A stretch of DNA of 64,000 nucleotides, taken from the NCBI GenBank assembly GCA_944989445.1, contig CALYLW010000729.1:186001-250000 (forward strand). Direction: 5' to 3'. The notes below the pieces were generated by a model. It saw nothing but the letters and a program-made list of their open reading frames with translations. It was not told where the DNA came from and ran no database searches. Below are positions 11,125 to 23,429 of this stretch, piece after piece. Both the position numbers and the translations under genes were made by a program. Within the stretch, counting starts at the first letter, position 1. The number at the start of each line of letters is the position of its first letter. This stretch comes from Ampullaceana balthica (Eukaryota > Mollusca > Gastropoda > Lymnaeidae).

Positions 11125-11225
11125 CTTTGAAAGTTTCTGGCAACTGTTGAATTTTTGTTCAAAGTCTCATTTAACTTTTCCAATGGATTCAGTCTCTTGG
11201 CTAATAGTGGACATACGGTCCCAAA
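11125..11225 (-). pseudogene. Gene A exon 5, one base short
   Basis: This 101-bp exon is homologous to the 102-bp exon at 45065-45166. It reads FGTVCPLLAKRLNPLEKLNE and continues as coil, then is out of frame because one base is missing in the run after TTGAAC. Joining it to exon 6 gives an immediate stop. Confidence 0.7.
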
Positions 11226-12504
11226 CTTTTAAAACATGAACATATTGAGAGATGTTTACGTTAAAAAATTAAATGTAGCATTTCAAATGAGCGATCTGTC
11301 TAAGTAGCCTATAAAGTAAACTGCACAATTTTAAGCATTTAATTAAATTAAAAATTTGAACTTAAAAAAAAATTCTGATTTATTATAACCCTAACAGTAT
11401 TCCTAACTCTAACACTACAAGTAATGCAATTTAGTAATAAGAAAAAACCCTTTGAGACATTTTTATTTGATATATAATATTATTTGTTATATTGGAATAC
11501 TTAAAGTCTGATCATTGTAGTTATATTCCTAAAATAAAAAGAACTTTTTGTTTTTAATTTGTAATAAATATCTAAATATCTTTTATATTATTGAAATGTT
11601 AAGTTGTTTTTTTTAAAAAATAATTATGGGACAAATTCTCTGAAAGTTTTAAATTACCTTTAAAAAATAATCAACAAATGGTAAATGTCCAAACATATAA
11701 ACACAAATAAATTCCATTAAATTATTATTTTTTAAATATTTTAAGCTGCAAATTGATAAATTTAATATTTAAATCCATAATGATGTGCTTCATTTGTGAG
11801 TGACCTAATTAACTTATCTGTTTGAACGGTAGACCTACTGGACTGCACTTTGTGAGCGCTTGACCTAATACGCTGAGCTGTGTGAACATTTGACTTAATT
11901 GTCGGAGCTGTATGATTTATTTGACCTAAATGATTGAGATGTATAGACTTGATGTAAACTTTTCTCCTAAATGAATGTTGACTAGAACTGCAGTGAGTAA
12001 TCAAGTCGCGTGTAGTATCAATTGTAAATGTAGAGAATAATACAATACTCAGTTTCACAGACAAATTACATGAAAGTTTGATAAGCCAGTATATAAATAA
12101 AGATATTTAACACTATTAAAATGATGTCTTTATGTTCTTGCTTCTTTACAGGATGACCAATGTTACTAACAAAAATCAAAACTGTATTTTAATGCAAACA
12201 GACGAAATGAACACAACCATTTGTCACCGCGTATCAACTAAAAACTTGGAGAAGTTTGACAATATGTAACCTGTATCAAAATCAATCAAGAACAGATTCG
12301 TAACATACACAATAAATGTTCTTATACTGCCAAATTTTTCAATTGCTAATATTATAAATTTTTTAGGGATGTATTGAAAGATAAACAATTAAGAATTCAT
12401 AACTAGATGCAATTATTAATTCAAATTATCATTTTGAAATATCGATCCCTTGATGTCTAATTTAATTACGGTAAAAATAATATGAAGAAAAAAATTATAT
12501 TTAC

Positions 12505-13071
12505 ACATTCGTCAATTTTCTCCTTATTGACACTACAAACATGTTCCAATTGTTCTTTGTACTGAGATGACAAGAGATTAAGGGAGATTTCCAGTTGATT
12601 TAATTTATCTGACACTTTATTATAATGTTGATCTGCACTCTCGACTCTCTTTGATAAATATTGTGTAGACGTAATGACGTCACTGCTACAAGATCTAAGG
12701 GAGCTAAACTGTTTATTGAGTTCATTCATTGAGGCCTTGACAGACTTGTTTTCCTCTTCTAGTCTGTTAACTCTCTCATCAACGTTAACAGAAAAAAACT
12801 TTATGCAAGTTATAGACATTTGCAGATGATTCTATGCTTGTCTTCTTAACTTCTATTAGTCTCTCTTTTAACTTTTTCTGAGACCTTAAATTTGCATTGG
12901 TCAATATTTCAATTTCTTTATTGAAGTTTTCTTGTTGAGTAGAAATACCGCTTAATGTTTTATCAAAATATTCTTGTTTTTCTTGAAGTCGCTCCATCGT
13001 CCTTTTGAGTGAGAGTAGAATTTCTTCAACCGTGGTTACTCCCATAGACGTGCTAGATTCCTGTGCAGCAC
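12505..13071 (-). pseudogene. Gene A exon 4: long coiled coil with frameshift
   Basis: The acceptor 'ctacataatcag' is just upstream of 13071, and the donor gtaaat follows 12505. The exon encodes a long heptad-rich helix. Its start contains TTVEEILLSLKRTMERLQEK. The later part contains NVDERVNRLEEENK, VITSTQYLSKRVESADQHY and KLNQLEISLNLLSSQYKEQL. A run of 7 T (6 in gene D) at 12791-12797 breaks the frame between the two halves. The coil would give an elongated oligomerising stalk for the C1q head. Confidence 0.75.
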
Positions 13072-13374
13072 CTGATTATGTAGAAAATATAATTATTTTT
13101 TTAATATACATAATTTAATTAAGTATCAAAATGTTTCGAAACGAAAGAAATTATTATAACCAAGATATATGTAATTTCCTGTTTATTTTTCTCCTTAATG
13201 CATGGTCTATTAGCATTACAGTTTTAATTAATAATTTTCTCGAATGTTATTGGCAATTCTCTTAGGATTAAATGCTTTCATTGTAAAATATTAATATGAA
13301 GCAAATATTTTAACTAATTCAGCCCCTTGTAAGTACCTTATGATTCATTTATTTTAAATTCCTTGCCCTTATCT

Positions 13375-13650
13375 TATCATATCTTATTTATTACAGATAT
13401 TCCTTCTATGCAGAAGATTATTTCGTCCTACGCTTATCGATTGTTTATAATTTTCTTTATAGAGTATTGGTTTTCCTGGTTAGCTAAAGCAACCAATCGC
13501 ATGTCCTAATTCCAGATGGGAAAAAATCGAATTTGCATGTGTTTGTTCTTATATACGGGATAATAGTATTGGTTTAATCACTGTTTATTTAAGAGCTGTA
13601 TTGGATTTTCTTTGGGTTGTATTTCCAAGTATCTTGAAACATCATTCTTT
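13375..13650 (-). mobile_element. LINE 3'-end relic in gene A intron 3
   Basis: The text 'attccttctatgcagaagat', 'cgtcctacgcttatcga' and 'cctaattccagatggg' matches the relic family best seen at 22725-23140. It is short, decayed and non-coding. Confidence 0.55.
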
Positions 13651-13668
13651 CTGCATGAGAATACTTAC

Positions 13669-13749
13669 TTGTAAAAGGACCACATGATGTAAGGGTATGC
13701 TTCACTAAAGTTCTGCGTTCATTATCATCATTGTCAATGTTTATCATAC
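13669..13749 (-). CDS. Gene A exon 3 (81 bp, linker)
   Basis: Bounded by 'tttccaag' and 'gtaagt', with the same length as the gene C exon at 42868-42948. After completing a split Gly it reads MINIDNDDNERRTLVKHTL... and is polar. It is a linker between the N-terminal helices and the coil. Confidence 0.65.
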
Positions 13750-14107
13750 CTTGGAAAGTAAAATAAAAGTAATAAATATATTGTAAATATTATTTACAGA
13801 ACCGTTTCAAAAATTATTTTTTAAAAAATGTAATTATAATTTTGAAAATGAATTTCTGCATTAGGTTTGAGTCGATTACAAAAAAAAATGTGAAATACTT
13901 TTAAAAATTCAAACGCTTTTGTTTTAAACAAAATGTAAAATATTGTTATATTTTTTTAAAATTAATTGTTTTAAAAATAAATTTGAAACCAGTCTAGTTA
14001 GTTGATTTTAAAATTATTTTAAAGAGCATCGATGGGCGATAAAAGTTAATGCTAAATACGTTTTAAATTATAAAAATAAAGCAAACAATATTTAAAGAAA
14101 AAGTTAC

Positions 14108-14231
14108 CTGACAATTCATCAGACCTTGCAATAAAAAAGGTTATAGCCCGTTGGAGTCTATTTGAAATCTCTTCATATGTTGCCTGCTTGCCGTGACTTC
14201 CACTTACAAAGCCATCTACCTCCCTCTGTAT
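14108..14231 (-). CDS. Gene A exon 2 (124 bp)
   Basis: Bounded by 'cttacatcag' and 'gtaact'. It encodes IQREVDGFVSGSHGKQATYE and then EISNRLQRAITFFIARSDEL, predicted helical. It is identical in length and phase to 42409-42532 (C). No known domain is recognised. Confidence 0.75.
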
Positions 14232-14457
14232 CTGATGTAAGATATACGCAATGACAAATTAATTCCAGATACTATTTCATCGCTTGTATATTCAAAATTT
14301 AATTTTAAAATACTTATGTTTATTTGGAATAGAATGATGCATCAAACACAATGGGTTTATACAGGTGTGAGATTAGCATTTTATTTACCTTTCCTACAAG
14401 TTCTAAGTGATGGAACTATTTAAAGACAAATGTCTATTGGCTATAAAGTATCGATAC

Positions 14458-14574
14458 CTGATTTATATAATCGTCTACAGCCGTATCGACATTATTTCTC
14501 TCTTCTTTAATTGTGTCCATCAACAGGTTAATAATTTTGACCAATCTCGGATTTCCTTGATTCTTGTCGGCCAT
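14458..14574 (-). CDS. Gene A exon 1 (117 bp, start codon)
   Basis: ATG at 14574-14572 starts MADKNQGNPRLVKIINLLMD, ending YINQ at the donor 'gtatcg'. It is charged and helical with no hydrophobic signal peptide. This start was chosen because the same ATG and reading frame are conserved in copies B and C. Either the protein is cytoplasmic or a leader exon lies further upstream. Confidence 0.75.
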
Positions 14575-14639
14575 ATTAAAAATCTAAAAACTTTTATTTA
14601 GATACAAGTGTACAGATTGCATTCAAACTAATGTTTATA

Positions 14640-16590
14640 GCCTAACATGAATTTTTACTTAAAATATTTGTTAGGCTTACACTGCTATTAACGTATATTT
14701 TATTTATCTTAAAGTTTCAAAATAAGTAAAATAATATATTTAGAAATGGGTACATTTAATATTTTAATATTGATAAATGACAAGAGCTCAAAATTTTTTC
14801 TTATGCAATTTTCATTTCTGTCGACCAATAAATTTGTGTATCATATTTTATGTTCGATTGTCGACATACAGTTATGCATATGTACCCTGATATAGCGTCT
14901 AGAAAATATAAATACTGACTTAAGTGTGAGTTAACATTTACTAAAAATAGATATCAAAAATTTCTATCTTAAGTGTACCAGTCTCATTCAATTCCTTTTA
15001 TTTTTATTGCTATTTTTTGTTTAATCAAGTTAAGGTACATTGCTTTTACAATAATAAATTAAGGTACATTGCTTTAAAAAAAAATCAAGTTAGCATTTAT
15101 TAGTGTTACTTTACAAAGAAAATTCTTTAGGAAGAACATTTTGGCACTGTGTGCAGCAAAGAAAACAGTGTACTTGTCAGAGTACAACCTTTGCTAAGGA
15201 GCCGCAATATGAACACAGAAGAGCCGCATTCGGCTCGCTAGCCATCGTTGAAATTTTCAGTAAGGAGGTTTGTAGTTAATAGGAAGGAACAAAATCCTGA
15301 TTGAACAATACACAAATAAATTTACCCTTGTTTTAAAAAAATTTACTGGACACAAGACTGCGATGAGACACACATGAAAAAGTGACAGATAAAATTGAAA
15401 ATTCCCATTGCTAATTTGAGAAAAGCCCCTATAATTCTCTAAAGGGAAGGAAGTGGTTTGTACATTTATAAAAAAGAGTCAACGTTTATTAGAGTACTGC
15501 AGTCATAAACTTTATAAAATATGGTCCATAAATATTTTCCCCGCACTTTCCATTGATTTTCAAAATGCGTCTTGGTATGTAAAATAATCATTTGAAATCT
15601 GTCAAATTTGGATTGATGCAGAAATATTGTTTGTGTGTTATTAAAGAAAATCAATGTATTATCAAATACGGTCGATAGATTTCATTAGTAAAACAAAAGC
15701 AGAACATTTTCATTTAAATAAATTGAGATAAATGCATGTATTTTGAAAACTTGGAAAGACAATCTTTTTTCTTAAGGAATTATTCTATTACCCGTCAAAA
15801 ATGACGGACGTTTTCAAAATAAATACATTTCAGCTGAAATCTATTTATTTTGAAAAAATACACATCATAATTAAAAATAATGTAATACAGAACTTTCATT
15901 TGTTTTATTTATTTTTATTTTATTCATTTATTTTCTTAATGAACAATTTTATGCGGAACGTTCGAAAAGAGTTATTTTTGGTGCAGAAATTTGGTGCGCT
16001 GCTTTCTAAAATTAGTAGCGTCACGAACAGGACAGACGGGACGTGACATACATTGCAAATTATGTATATTGATTCTTTATGTAGATAAACAATTGCTTTT
16101 TGAAATGCACCATTATTTTGTTTAATTGATGACATTTTATAGTTAGCATTTCATAAATGACTATGAATCCTTGATGAATGTAGCAATTTTAAAACAGCTT
16201 GTGTTGATAAAAAGTCATACTAAAAATCAACTGCTAAACCAAGTCCGCCCAAAAGTGCTTGGTGTGCGCTGTAATTCTATGAACGTTCAATAACAATTTT
16301 TACAGTAATATCACTTCTATATAACCTGGTCCTTCAATAAGGATAACGTTTTTCAATCGAGTTTTATTGACTGTTTTTCTATAATATTTATTGATGACGC
16401 AATAAACCTTCCACTACGAATAAATTCCATAAACCTCCATCTAATCCTCCGGGAATATTGTTTTTACATCTGAAGTAAAGTGGCATCAGACATTTTTAAA
16501 AATGATTTCTATTTTTTGGGAAGCCAATGCATCTTTCCCACTATCTCCCACCCCTTTCCTTCAAAGATCAAAGAATATTTTTTTAAATTA
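14640..16590. other. Intergenic DNA between genes A and B; nothing convincing
   Basis: This is AT-rich sequence with short decayed repeat fragments. One piece at 15970-16010 ('ttatttttggtgcagaaat') is the inverse of repeats at 26715-26760 and 54890-54925. No C1q exon for gene B was found here, where one would be expected. Confidence 0.5.
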
Positions 16591-17374
16591 TTATTACCGA
16601 TTTCTTTGAATACGTCAGCCAGTTTAGCCATTCAAATTTCAATATCATCTACCTGTAAGATGTTCAATGAAATATAAAAAATGTTTAAGAACTTAACAAA
16701 TGCGATTTCTTTTTTAAAGAGATATGTTGAAAAATTTTGAATTTTATTTTATATAACATTTCAATAATTACCTTTGAATGTTTATTACTAGTGTAATTTT
16801 TCCAATGGAATCAGTGTCTTGGCTAGTAGTTGACATACAATAGTTTTAAAAAATGAACATGTTTACATGGTGGTTATCTTTAAATACTTAAAAACTTTTT
16901 AACTATTTAAGCTATTACCTAAGTAGAATTGAACGAAAAGTTACATTAAAAAAACAATGATTTATTATAATTCTAACCATATCCCTAACCTTAAACTTAC
17001 AAAATATTTTACTTAATAATATGCAAAATCCCTTGCGCAGTTTATTTTTTATATATAGTACTCTCAAGTGATATGGGAACTCTTAAGTTCTGAAAATTTT
17101 AGTTATATCTCAAATAAAAAGTATTTGTTAATGTTTAAATGTAATATATAAATATCTTCAAAGCCCCATTCGTGTACTTTTTTTAAAAAATATATGGGAG
17201 TAATCTCTGTGAAAATTCAAAATATCTTTTAAAAAATTAAACAATGTATTTCAAATATCCAAACATTTTAAATTTTATTAAAACATTAAATTCTTTCATT
17301 TATGTTTGAAATGCAAAATATACAAACAAGTTGTGTAATGAAAACAATAAATTTGAGCTATATTAGTAAACAAG

Positions 17375-17815
17375 CTGAAGCGCTGCGTAGCATACGCCGC
17401 TAATGATTTAGTGACGGGTGAAGACTTCCTGAAAGACACATTTGTCAAAATGGGGTGGGTTTGGGAAAACGGCTGTAAGTGAATGAAAAGAAGGAACCCT
17501 GGAGAGACCCGCAGCGTAGCATACGCCACAGACTTGCTCATCATAGACAGTGCAAAGAACGGTTTGGGGGGGGGTGGGTTAGAGTACAGACACAAAAAGC
17601 AGCACTAAGTAAATAAAAAATAGCGAGTACGCGTAAAGACATGCAAATTGAGTTTGTTGTTACCCGCCTCCCATTTATTAACCGACGTTCACTCGCGTTC
17701 TATTGATTTCTTCGTGCTGTAGTTTGTGTCCGTTCTTTCTCGACTTTCATTGCACTCTCTATTAGCAAGTCTGCGCATATGCTACGCCACGGGGTGTCTA
17801 GTTTCATAATAATTA
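17375..17815. repeat. Dispersed foldback repeat R1, fuller copy
   Basis: Matching text is at 52505-53165 and 1-110. The left arm contains 'gtagcatacgcc' with 'agacttgctcatcatagaca', and the right arm contains the inverse 'tattagcaagtctgcgcata' with 'tgctacgcc'. The inverted arms indicate a foldback or MITE element. The short open frames inside are not conserved genes. Confidence 0.65.
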
Positions 17816-18059
17816 TAAATCCTCAAATCCTATTTTTACATCGTTCCCTTTTCAAAAATTAAAATATAAGCTTAAACAGCACTTACATCCATACAGACAA
17901 CTGTAATCAATATACATAATTAACATAAGTAACTTATCCTTGAATGATAAATACGAAATATTAAACTTGCTGAAATGTACACACAGTATTTCATAATAAT
18001 TATACATCCTCAAATCCTTTTTTTACATCGTTCCCTTTTCAAAAATTAAAATATAAGCA

Positions 18060-18245
18060 TACAACAATGCGCTCGCCTCACAAAGCTGAGGGTTGAGGGA
18101 TCGAGCCCACGCAAAGCCAAGAAAGTCCTCCGCTGACCCCTGGAAGGGAATTGGGGCACACTCCAGGTATAAACAAGCCCCAATTAAGCTCTTATGGAAA
18201 CATTAGGGATCCCCTACGACCTTCGAGTTATGGGACTTACTTACT
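18060..18245 (+). repeat. tRNA-derived SINE-like repeat (weak)
   Basis: 'gcgctcgcctcacaaagc' followed by 'gggatcgagccc' resembles the body and B-box of a tRNA gene, and is followed by unrelated sequence ending 'cttacttactta'. There is no complete cloverleaf, so it is read as a SINE rather than a tRNA gene. Confidence 0.4.
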
Positions 18246-18339
18246 TATACAACAATGACGTCAAATAATATTTTTATACAAAATCGATCGCAGCGCCACC
18301 TAACAAATTATTCCATACATACATACATATAGACTACGG

Positions 18340-18420
18340 AAATTATGTATATTGACTAGTACGAAAGTAAGCGTTTCGGCTAATGCTTTCATCAGTACAA
18401 TAAATATAAAGTACGTACTT
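18340..18420 (-). repeat. Possible Penelope-like edge motif
   Basis: The text 'aagcgtttcggctaatgc' with 'tttcatcagtac' resembles the GATGAA...CCGAAACG motif of Penelope-like elements, as at 2965-3010. No coding sequence is associated. Confidence 0.3.
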
Positions 18421-18634
18421 ACATTAGTAATAAAATTATATTAAAATTCTTAAGACAAACATAAAGCATTCATAAAATAAAAAGAAAGGAAAAACATCAA
18501 ACAATGACACCGGATATTAGAAATTAGCATCACAATCTATCACCTTGAGCGAACTCTAGACTTGGAGACTTTTGACAATATGTAGACAGTACCAAGATAA
18601 ATCAAGAACAGAAATATTAACATGCATAAAACAT

Positions 18635-19869
18635 AAATAAATACACGAACTTATATACAGAATCTGGCAGGAGGAAGAAATGCCAACCGAATCGTACACT
18701 GCGCTCGAAATCTCTATTCACAAAAAGTGATCTAAGTTAACATGTTCAAACTATAGAGGAATATCACTTCTTAATGTAATGTACAAAATTCTAAAAAAAC
18801 TCATAGCAAGAAAACTTGAAAGATATAGTGAATGTCGACTACAAAACTGCATATGATAGCGTACATAGAAATTACATATACAACGCTCTACAGCAACTTG
18901 GAGTCCCACACAAATTGACACGGCTCATATATATGACAATGGGCAGCTCCAAAAGTAGAGTCAAGGTACAAGGAGACTACTCAAGGGAGTTGACAGTTGA
19001 CCGCGGTCTCAGACAAGGACACTCACTTTCATGTATGCTTTTCAACATCACACTAGAGAAAATAATTAGAAACATACATGTCAGTTCCTGTGGAACCATA
19101 ACTAACTACTTCCAGAGATGCATAACAGAACAAAGACCATAAGCCATAAGGAACCTTGTATAGCTAACCACTACAGTACCTGGCATACGCAGACGATATA
19201 GCGCTGCTGGGTAGAAACCGTAATGACATAGTTAAAGCTTTCAAAGAACTTGAAAATGCCTCTGCCGAAGCTGGTCTTGCTATAAACGAACTGAAAACAA
19301 AATATATGATTATGTCATGAAACACCCATGCTGATAATAACATCACTATAAACAATCACAAATTTGAGAGAGTTGCTGCATTCAAGTATCTAGGGGCAAC
19401 TGTAAACGAACACAATGAGGTAATTTCGGAGGTGAAAGAAAGGTTAACAGCAGGCAACCGCTCCTACTTCAGCTTACAAAAACTTCTAAGAAGCAAAAAC
19501 CTCTCAAGGGGAACAAAGAAAATAATATACACCACGAGTATCAGGCTGGTAGTAACGCACGGTAGGGATACTTTGACCCTGACCAGAAAAGCAGAGACCT
19601 ACTTAACATTTGGGAGAGGAAAATCCTCCGGGAAATATATGGCCAGTTGATAGAAAATGATCTCTGGAGAATTCGAACCAACCAAGACTTATACCATCTG
19701 TACAAGGACTTTTCCATCGTCACAGGTATACAAAAAGGAAGACTACGCTGGACAGGACATGTTGAAAGGATGCCAGAGTGTAGAGTACCGATCGATCCGA
19801 ATGGAAGGATGTGGTGGAGCAGGCCAGGTCCCTACATGGGCTGTAGCGCCACTGATGATGATGATGATG
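18635..19869 (+). mobile_element. 5'-truncated LINE with 9-bp TSD in gene B
   Basis: ATAAAACAT at 18626-18634 is repeated at 19870-19878, immediately after a GAT-repeat tail. The insert carries decayed reverse transcriptase text on plus: SNYRGISLLNVMYKIL near 18755, DYKTAYDSVHRN (18840-18875), GLRQGHSLSCMLFNI near 19005-19045, the AYADDIALLG motif near 19185-19210, and the terminal RLRWTGHVERMPE segment near 19740-19780. Frameshifts and stops separate these, so it is inactive. It lies in the intron between exons 4 and 5 of gene B. Confidence 0.88.
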
Positions 19870-19870
19870 A
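18756..19870 (+). pseudogene. LINE reverse transcriptase relic
   Basis: This is the coding part of the element above. The catalytic YADD box is present in the frame 'gcatacgcagacgatatagc', but the frame changes several times. The C-terminal part ends at the GAT tail. It is a non-LTR type by the order NYRGISLL, AYDSV, GLRQG, YADD. Confidence 0.75.
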
Positions 19871-20043
19871 TAAAACATGCTCGTGTATCACCCAAATAAT
19901 TTAAAGAATTGTGGAATTTAAGAAACTAATAAAGAAAATATAACTGGATGCTTTTGGAAATTAAAATTAACACTATGTATTTTCGATCCCTTAATGCATA
20001 TTACTATTACTGTGATAATAATATAAAGACAAAATATACTTAC

Positions 20044-20621
20044 AAAGTCATCATTTGTTTCTTATTTACACTGCAAACATGTTCCAACTGTTCTTTGTAC
20101 TGAGATACCAATAGATTAAGGGAGATTTCCAGTTGATTTAATTTATCAGACAATTTATTATGTTTATCTGTACTCTCGACTCTCTTTGATAAATAATGTG
20201 TAGACGTAATGATTTCATTGCTACGCGATCTAAGGGAGTTAATCTGTTTATTAAATTCATTCATTGAGGTATTGACAGAGTTGTTTTCCTCTTCAGCCTC
20301 TTAAACCTCGCATCAACGTTAACGGGGAAAATATCTTTATGCAATTTATCAACAGGTGTGGATAAACTCTAAGCTTATCTTCTCAGCTGCTATTAGTCTT
20401 AACTTTTAACTTTTTCAGAGATCTTAAATTAGCATTGATCAATATTTCAGTTTCCTGATTAAATTTTTCATGTTGTGTTGAGATATCGTTCAATATTTTA
20501 TCAAAATGTTCTTGTTTTTCTTGAAGTTGCTCCATTGTCCGTTTGAGTGAGAGTAGAGTTTCTTCAACCGTGGTTACTTCCATAGTCATACTTTGAGAAG
20601 AGCTAGATCCTACTACAACAC
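20044..20621 (-). pseudogene. Gene B exon 4: coiled coil, several frameshifts
   Basis: Acceptor 'acacttacag' and donor 'gtaagt' are intact. The N-terminal part contains TTVEETLLSLKRTMEQLQEK and the C-terminal part KLNQLEISLNLLVSQYKEQL. The middle (20280-20400) is out of frame: one extra base follows AAGTTAAAAG, then more indels. Confidence 0.75.
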
Positions 20622-21510
20622 CTGTAAGTGTATTGAAAACATAATTATATGTTAATCTGGGTCATTCAATCAAGTATAGCAATGTTTGAACATTTTGTAA
20701 TTGTTATAGTAAAAACATTAGTACAGCCAAGTCAAGACGACATGACATGAATGACAGTGCTCAAAACCCACCCGATGACGTACGAAATAGCTCTTTTAAA
20801 ACATGTGGACGCATTATTCAGGCTAGAATAGCTCAGATAAGCAACCAAGAGACACAGAAATTAGCCTAATTTTTAATGTCATGAAGATAGTCTTCGTCGA
20901 ACAAGACAAACAGCAATATCCTAAGAATTACACAAAGTAATAGTGTAAATAATATAATTCAAAATTTGTAAAGTTATTTAACCTTGTGTAAATACCTTCT
21001 TATCAATTTATACCTTGTTTCTTGATTGACATGTATCTTTCTATGTGGCAATACTGCTGCCCTAAATGTGTGCTTTCATCACTTTCATTTTAACTGCTAA
21101 TGTATAATATAACAACCCTTTCCAGTCCATGACGGACAATGGGGCAAGTGAAGTAGCGTTCACAAGTTTTATTTAGTCACCACTAACGAGCAAGAGATTG
21201 TGTGGCCAGCACAATGCCCGGGTGTCATGCCAGCACCGAGAATAGAACTTGCGACTCTATCCTTCTAGACCACTGCGGCATCAGAATTGGAAGCAATAAT
21301 TTAAAAAAATATTAAAATTATCTTTGAACAAAATGTAAAAAATGTATCTTAAATATAAAGTTTTAAAAAAAATGATTTTGAAATTTAAATAAAATGAGAA
21401 ATTAGTCGATTAAGTTGACAATTTAAAAAATCCATATGTGATAAAAAGACAATGCTCTGTTAGTTTTAAATTATGAAATTAACGCGAACAACATTTAACG
21501 AAATACTTAC

Positions 21511-21630
21511 CTGACAATTCCACAGACTTTGCAATGACAAAGTTTATAGAATTTTAGAGTTTGTTTGAAATCTCTGCATATGTTGTCTGCTTGCCATGAT
21601 TATTATAAAGCCATCTACCTCAATCTGTAT
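21511..21630 (-). pseudogene. Gene B exon 2 with 4-bp deletion
   Basis: This exon is 120 bp instead of 124. It begins IQIEVDGF and then shifts out of frame. Splice borders are kept. Confidence 0.7.
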
Positions 21631-21799
21631 CTGATGTAATATATACGCAATGAGAATCAATTCAATACACTATTTCATCACTATTTAACATAAAAATTTT
21701 ATTCATAATAGTTATTTACATTTGAGACCAACTTCTGCATCAAAAACAATTTATATCACTCTTGTAGTATGGAATTTTTAAGCGTTTATAGATTCGAAA

Positions 21800-22290
21800 T
21801 GTCTGGCCAGTCTTTTCAAGCTTTGAACAGCAACGCGCCCTGAACCATAGCAGATAGAGGGTTCGGGTCTTTTGCAAATATGTTAAGGAGGCCCCAGGGA
21901 TTTGCACGGGCAAAATAAATTACCGAAAATATTTACTTGATTTTTTGGAAAATCCAAACAAAAACTAAAAAATATCAGTATTTTGTCAATTTCTCGCCAA
22001 CCATAACATCTATCGGGTTGAAACAAACGCCAAACGGTAGCTAATAATATTTAGAACAATTTTGGAGAAAGAATTTTTAAAAAATCTCTTTTCACATGAC
22101 TCCCATAACTTTAGCAGCAATTGTAGATAACAATTGTTTTGTTAACTTTCAGAATTATTGTCTTGAAATGACTGTTAATGTAATCTTGAATGATAGTTAA
22201 TTGGGTTTTCCCTCTTTGTTAATGCTAATGTTAGATTGTTGCGCGGTGCACATTATATGGACGCATTCTTGGTATGATGTAGAGTGAGGG
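21800..22290 (+). repeat. Dispersed repeat R2, copy 2
   Basis: This copy is the inverse of 7375-7860 and in the same orientation as 39500-39920. It ends 'gcacattatatggacgcatt'. It lies between exons 1 and 2 of gene B. It is non-coding. Confidence 0.65.
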
Positions 22291-22449
22291 GGTATGACGT
22301 CATATTGTGTTAAGTTCCAGAATTACTTATATAAAACGATTTTTAATATAACTTAGATAATCTTGAATGATTTCCCCTGAATACAAAAATATCGGAAATT
22401 CTTTGTTGACAATTGCGTTTAAATACACATTCGAATAAAAAATACTTAC

Positions 22450-22557
22450 ATAGTCCCCTACAGCCTTATTGACACTAGATCTCTCTTCTCTAAGTATCTC
22501 CATAAGCTGGGTTATAACTTTCACCGATCTCGCATTCTGTTGATTCTTCTCGGCCAT
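22450..22557 (-). CDS. Gene B exon 1 (start codon)
   Basis: ATG at 22557-22555 opens MAEKNQQNARSVKVITQLME and ends ...VGDY at a 'gtaagt' donor. It is nine bases shorter than in A and C, which keeps the frame. There is no signal peptide. It belongs to a broken gene. Confidence 0.65.
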
Positions 22558-22724
22558 GCTGGAAATTTTAAAATGTTTTAGTTAGATTAAAGTATAAATC
22601 ATTTACTTACACTCATGGGTACAGCCTAAAATGAATTTTCACATTAAATATTTCGTATGGCTTCCTTAGTATTAACTAACTATAAAGTTCAAAATAAGTA
22701 AAATAATAGAATTTCTTTTTTTTT

Positions 22725-23140
22725 GTCTGTAACAGACTATCCTTCTATACAGAGGATTATTGAGTCAAACGCTTATCTGTGGTTTGTGTCTTGTCCTGCA
22801 TTCTTATTAAAGTTTTAAATTTTGATAAATTGTTGGTTTTCCTGGTTTCTTCAGGCATCCCATTCCACGCCCGAATTCCGGACGCAAAAAACGAGAATGT
22901 ATATGTGTTTGTTCTTGCATACGAAATAAGAAAGGTGTTTTTATCCTTTTGTCTATCTGAGGATTGTATTACGTTATTTTTGTGTTGCATTTCTAAATTA
23001 GAATGAATTGCTTTATGCCCAATTACTACTTTACTCTCGGTTCTCCTTTCATCTAGTGTTTTAAGGTTTAATGATTTAAATAAAAGTGTTAATCTTGTAA
23101 GTTTTGAATATTCTCCAGTATTGAATCTGGCGTTTTTTTA
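22725..23140 (-). mobile_element. LINE 3' end, best preserved copy of the relic family
   Basis: On minus (22990-22757) a 77-codon frame reads ...TNTYTFSFFASGIRAWNGMP..., matching the conserved 'SFFPRTIRLWNxLP' C-terminus of CR1/RTE-type LINE reverse transcriptases. Related relics are at 4185, 13375, 28380/32285, 46000 and 60760. It is 5'-truncated; the exact clade is not resolved. Confidence 0.65.
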
Positions 23141-23429
23141 TTTTTATATTTGAATTTGTTCTAATTTATCAATGTTTTCTTTGGTGGATGTGTCACATAA
23201 AGAAGATATATATTTTAGTACAGCTTTAGAAAGCTGTTGTTGTCTGCTACATTCAGCACCACATTGCAACTCAATGAGTTACCTGCATGTTGCCTGGGGC
23301 ATTACCAGAGTCAACAGAGAAAGGTGTAGAAGAAAATAACATAATTTCCTTTTCAATGGTTGCAAATCCCCAAAATCGTCAGTGAAATAAATCAGCCAGG
23401 GATTTTATATCTCAAACATACCTCTGCTT

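Larger units (their letters stand above)
3598..14574 (-). pseudogene. Gene A: coiled-coil plus C1q-domain protein gene (likely pseudogene)
   Basis: This gene has seven exons on the minus strand: 14574-14458, 14231-14108, 13749-13669, 13071-12505, 11225-11125, 11007-10953 and 4007-3598. All have consensus GT/AG borders and compatible phases. The predicted product would be about 485 residues: helical N-terminus, Ser/Thr-rich linker, long coiled coil and C-terminal C1q domain. C1q modules trimerise and bind ligands, and mollusc C1q proteins are commonly treated as innate immune lectins. No signal peptide is present in exon 1. Lesions: exon 4 has 7 rather than 6 T at 12791-12797, shifting the frame to an immediate stop, and exon 5 is one base short. 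The last intron holds a nested hAT/piggyBac insertion. Either this is a pseudogene or the indels are assembly errors. Confidence 0.75.
16598..22557 (-). pseudogene. Gene B: truncated, broken copy of the coiled-coil/C1q gene
   Basis: Recognisable exons on minus are exon 1 22557-22450, exon 2 21630-21511, exon 4 20621-20044, a decayed exon 5 around 16844-16772 and exon 6 16652-16598. Exon 3 was not found. No C1q exon lies between exon 6 and gene A. Lesions: a 4-bp deletion in exon 2, at least one 1-bp insertion and further shifts in exon 4, a lost acceptor and internal deletion in exon 5, and an in-frame TGA in exon 6 (VDDIEI-stop). This is the most degraded copy. Introns contain an R1 repeat, a LINE with TSD and an R2 repeat. 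Confidence 0.85.
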
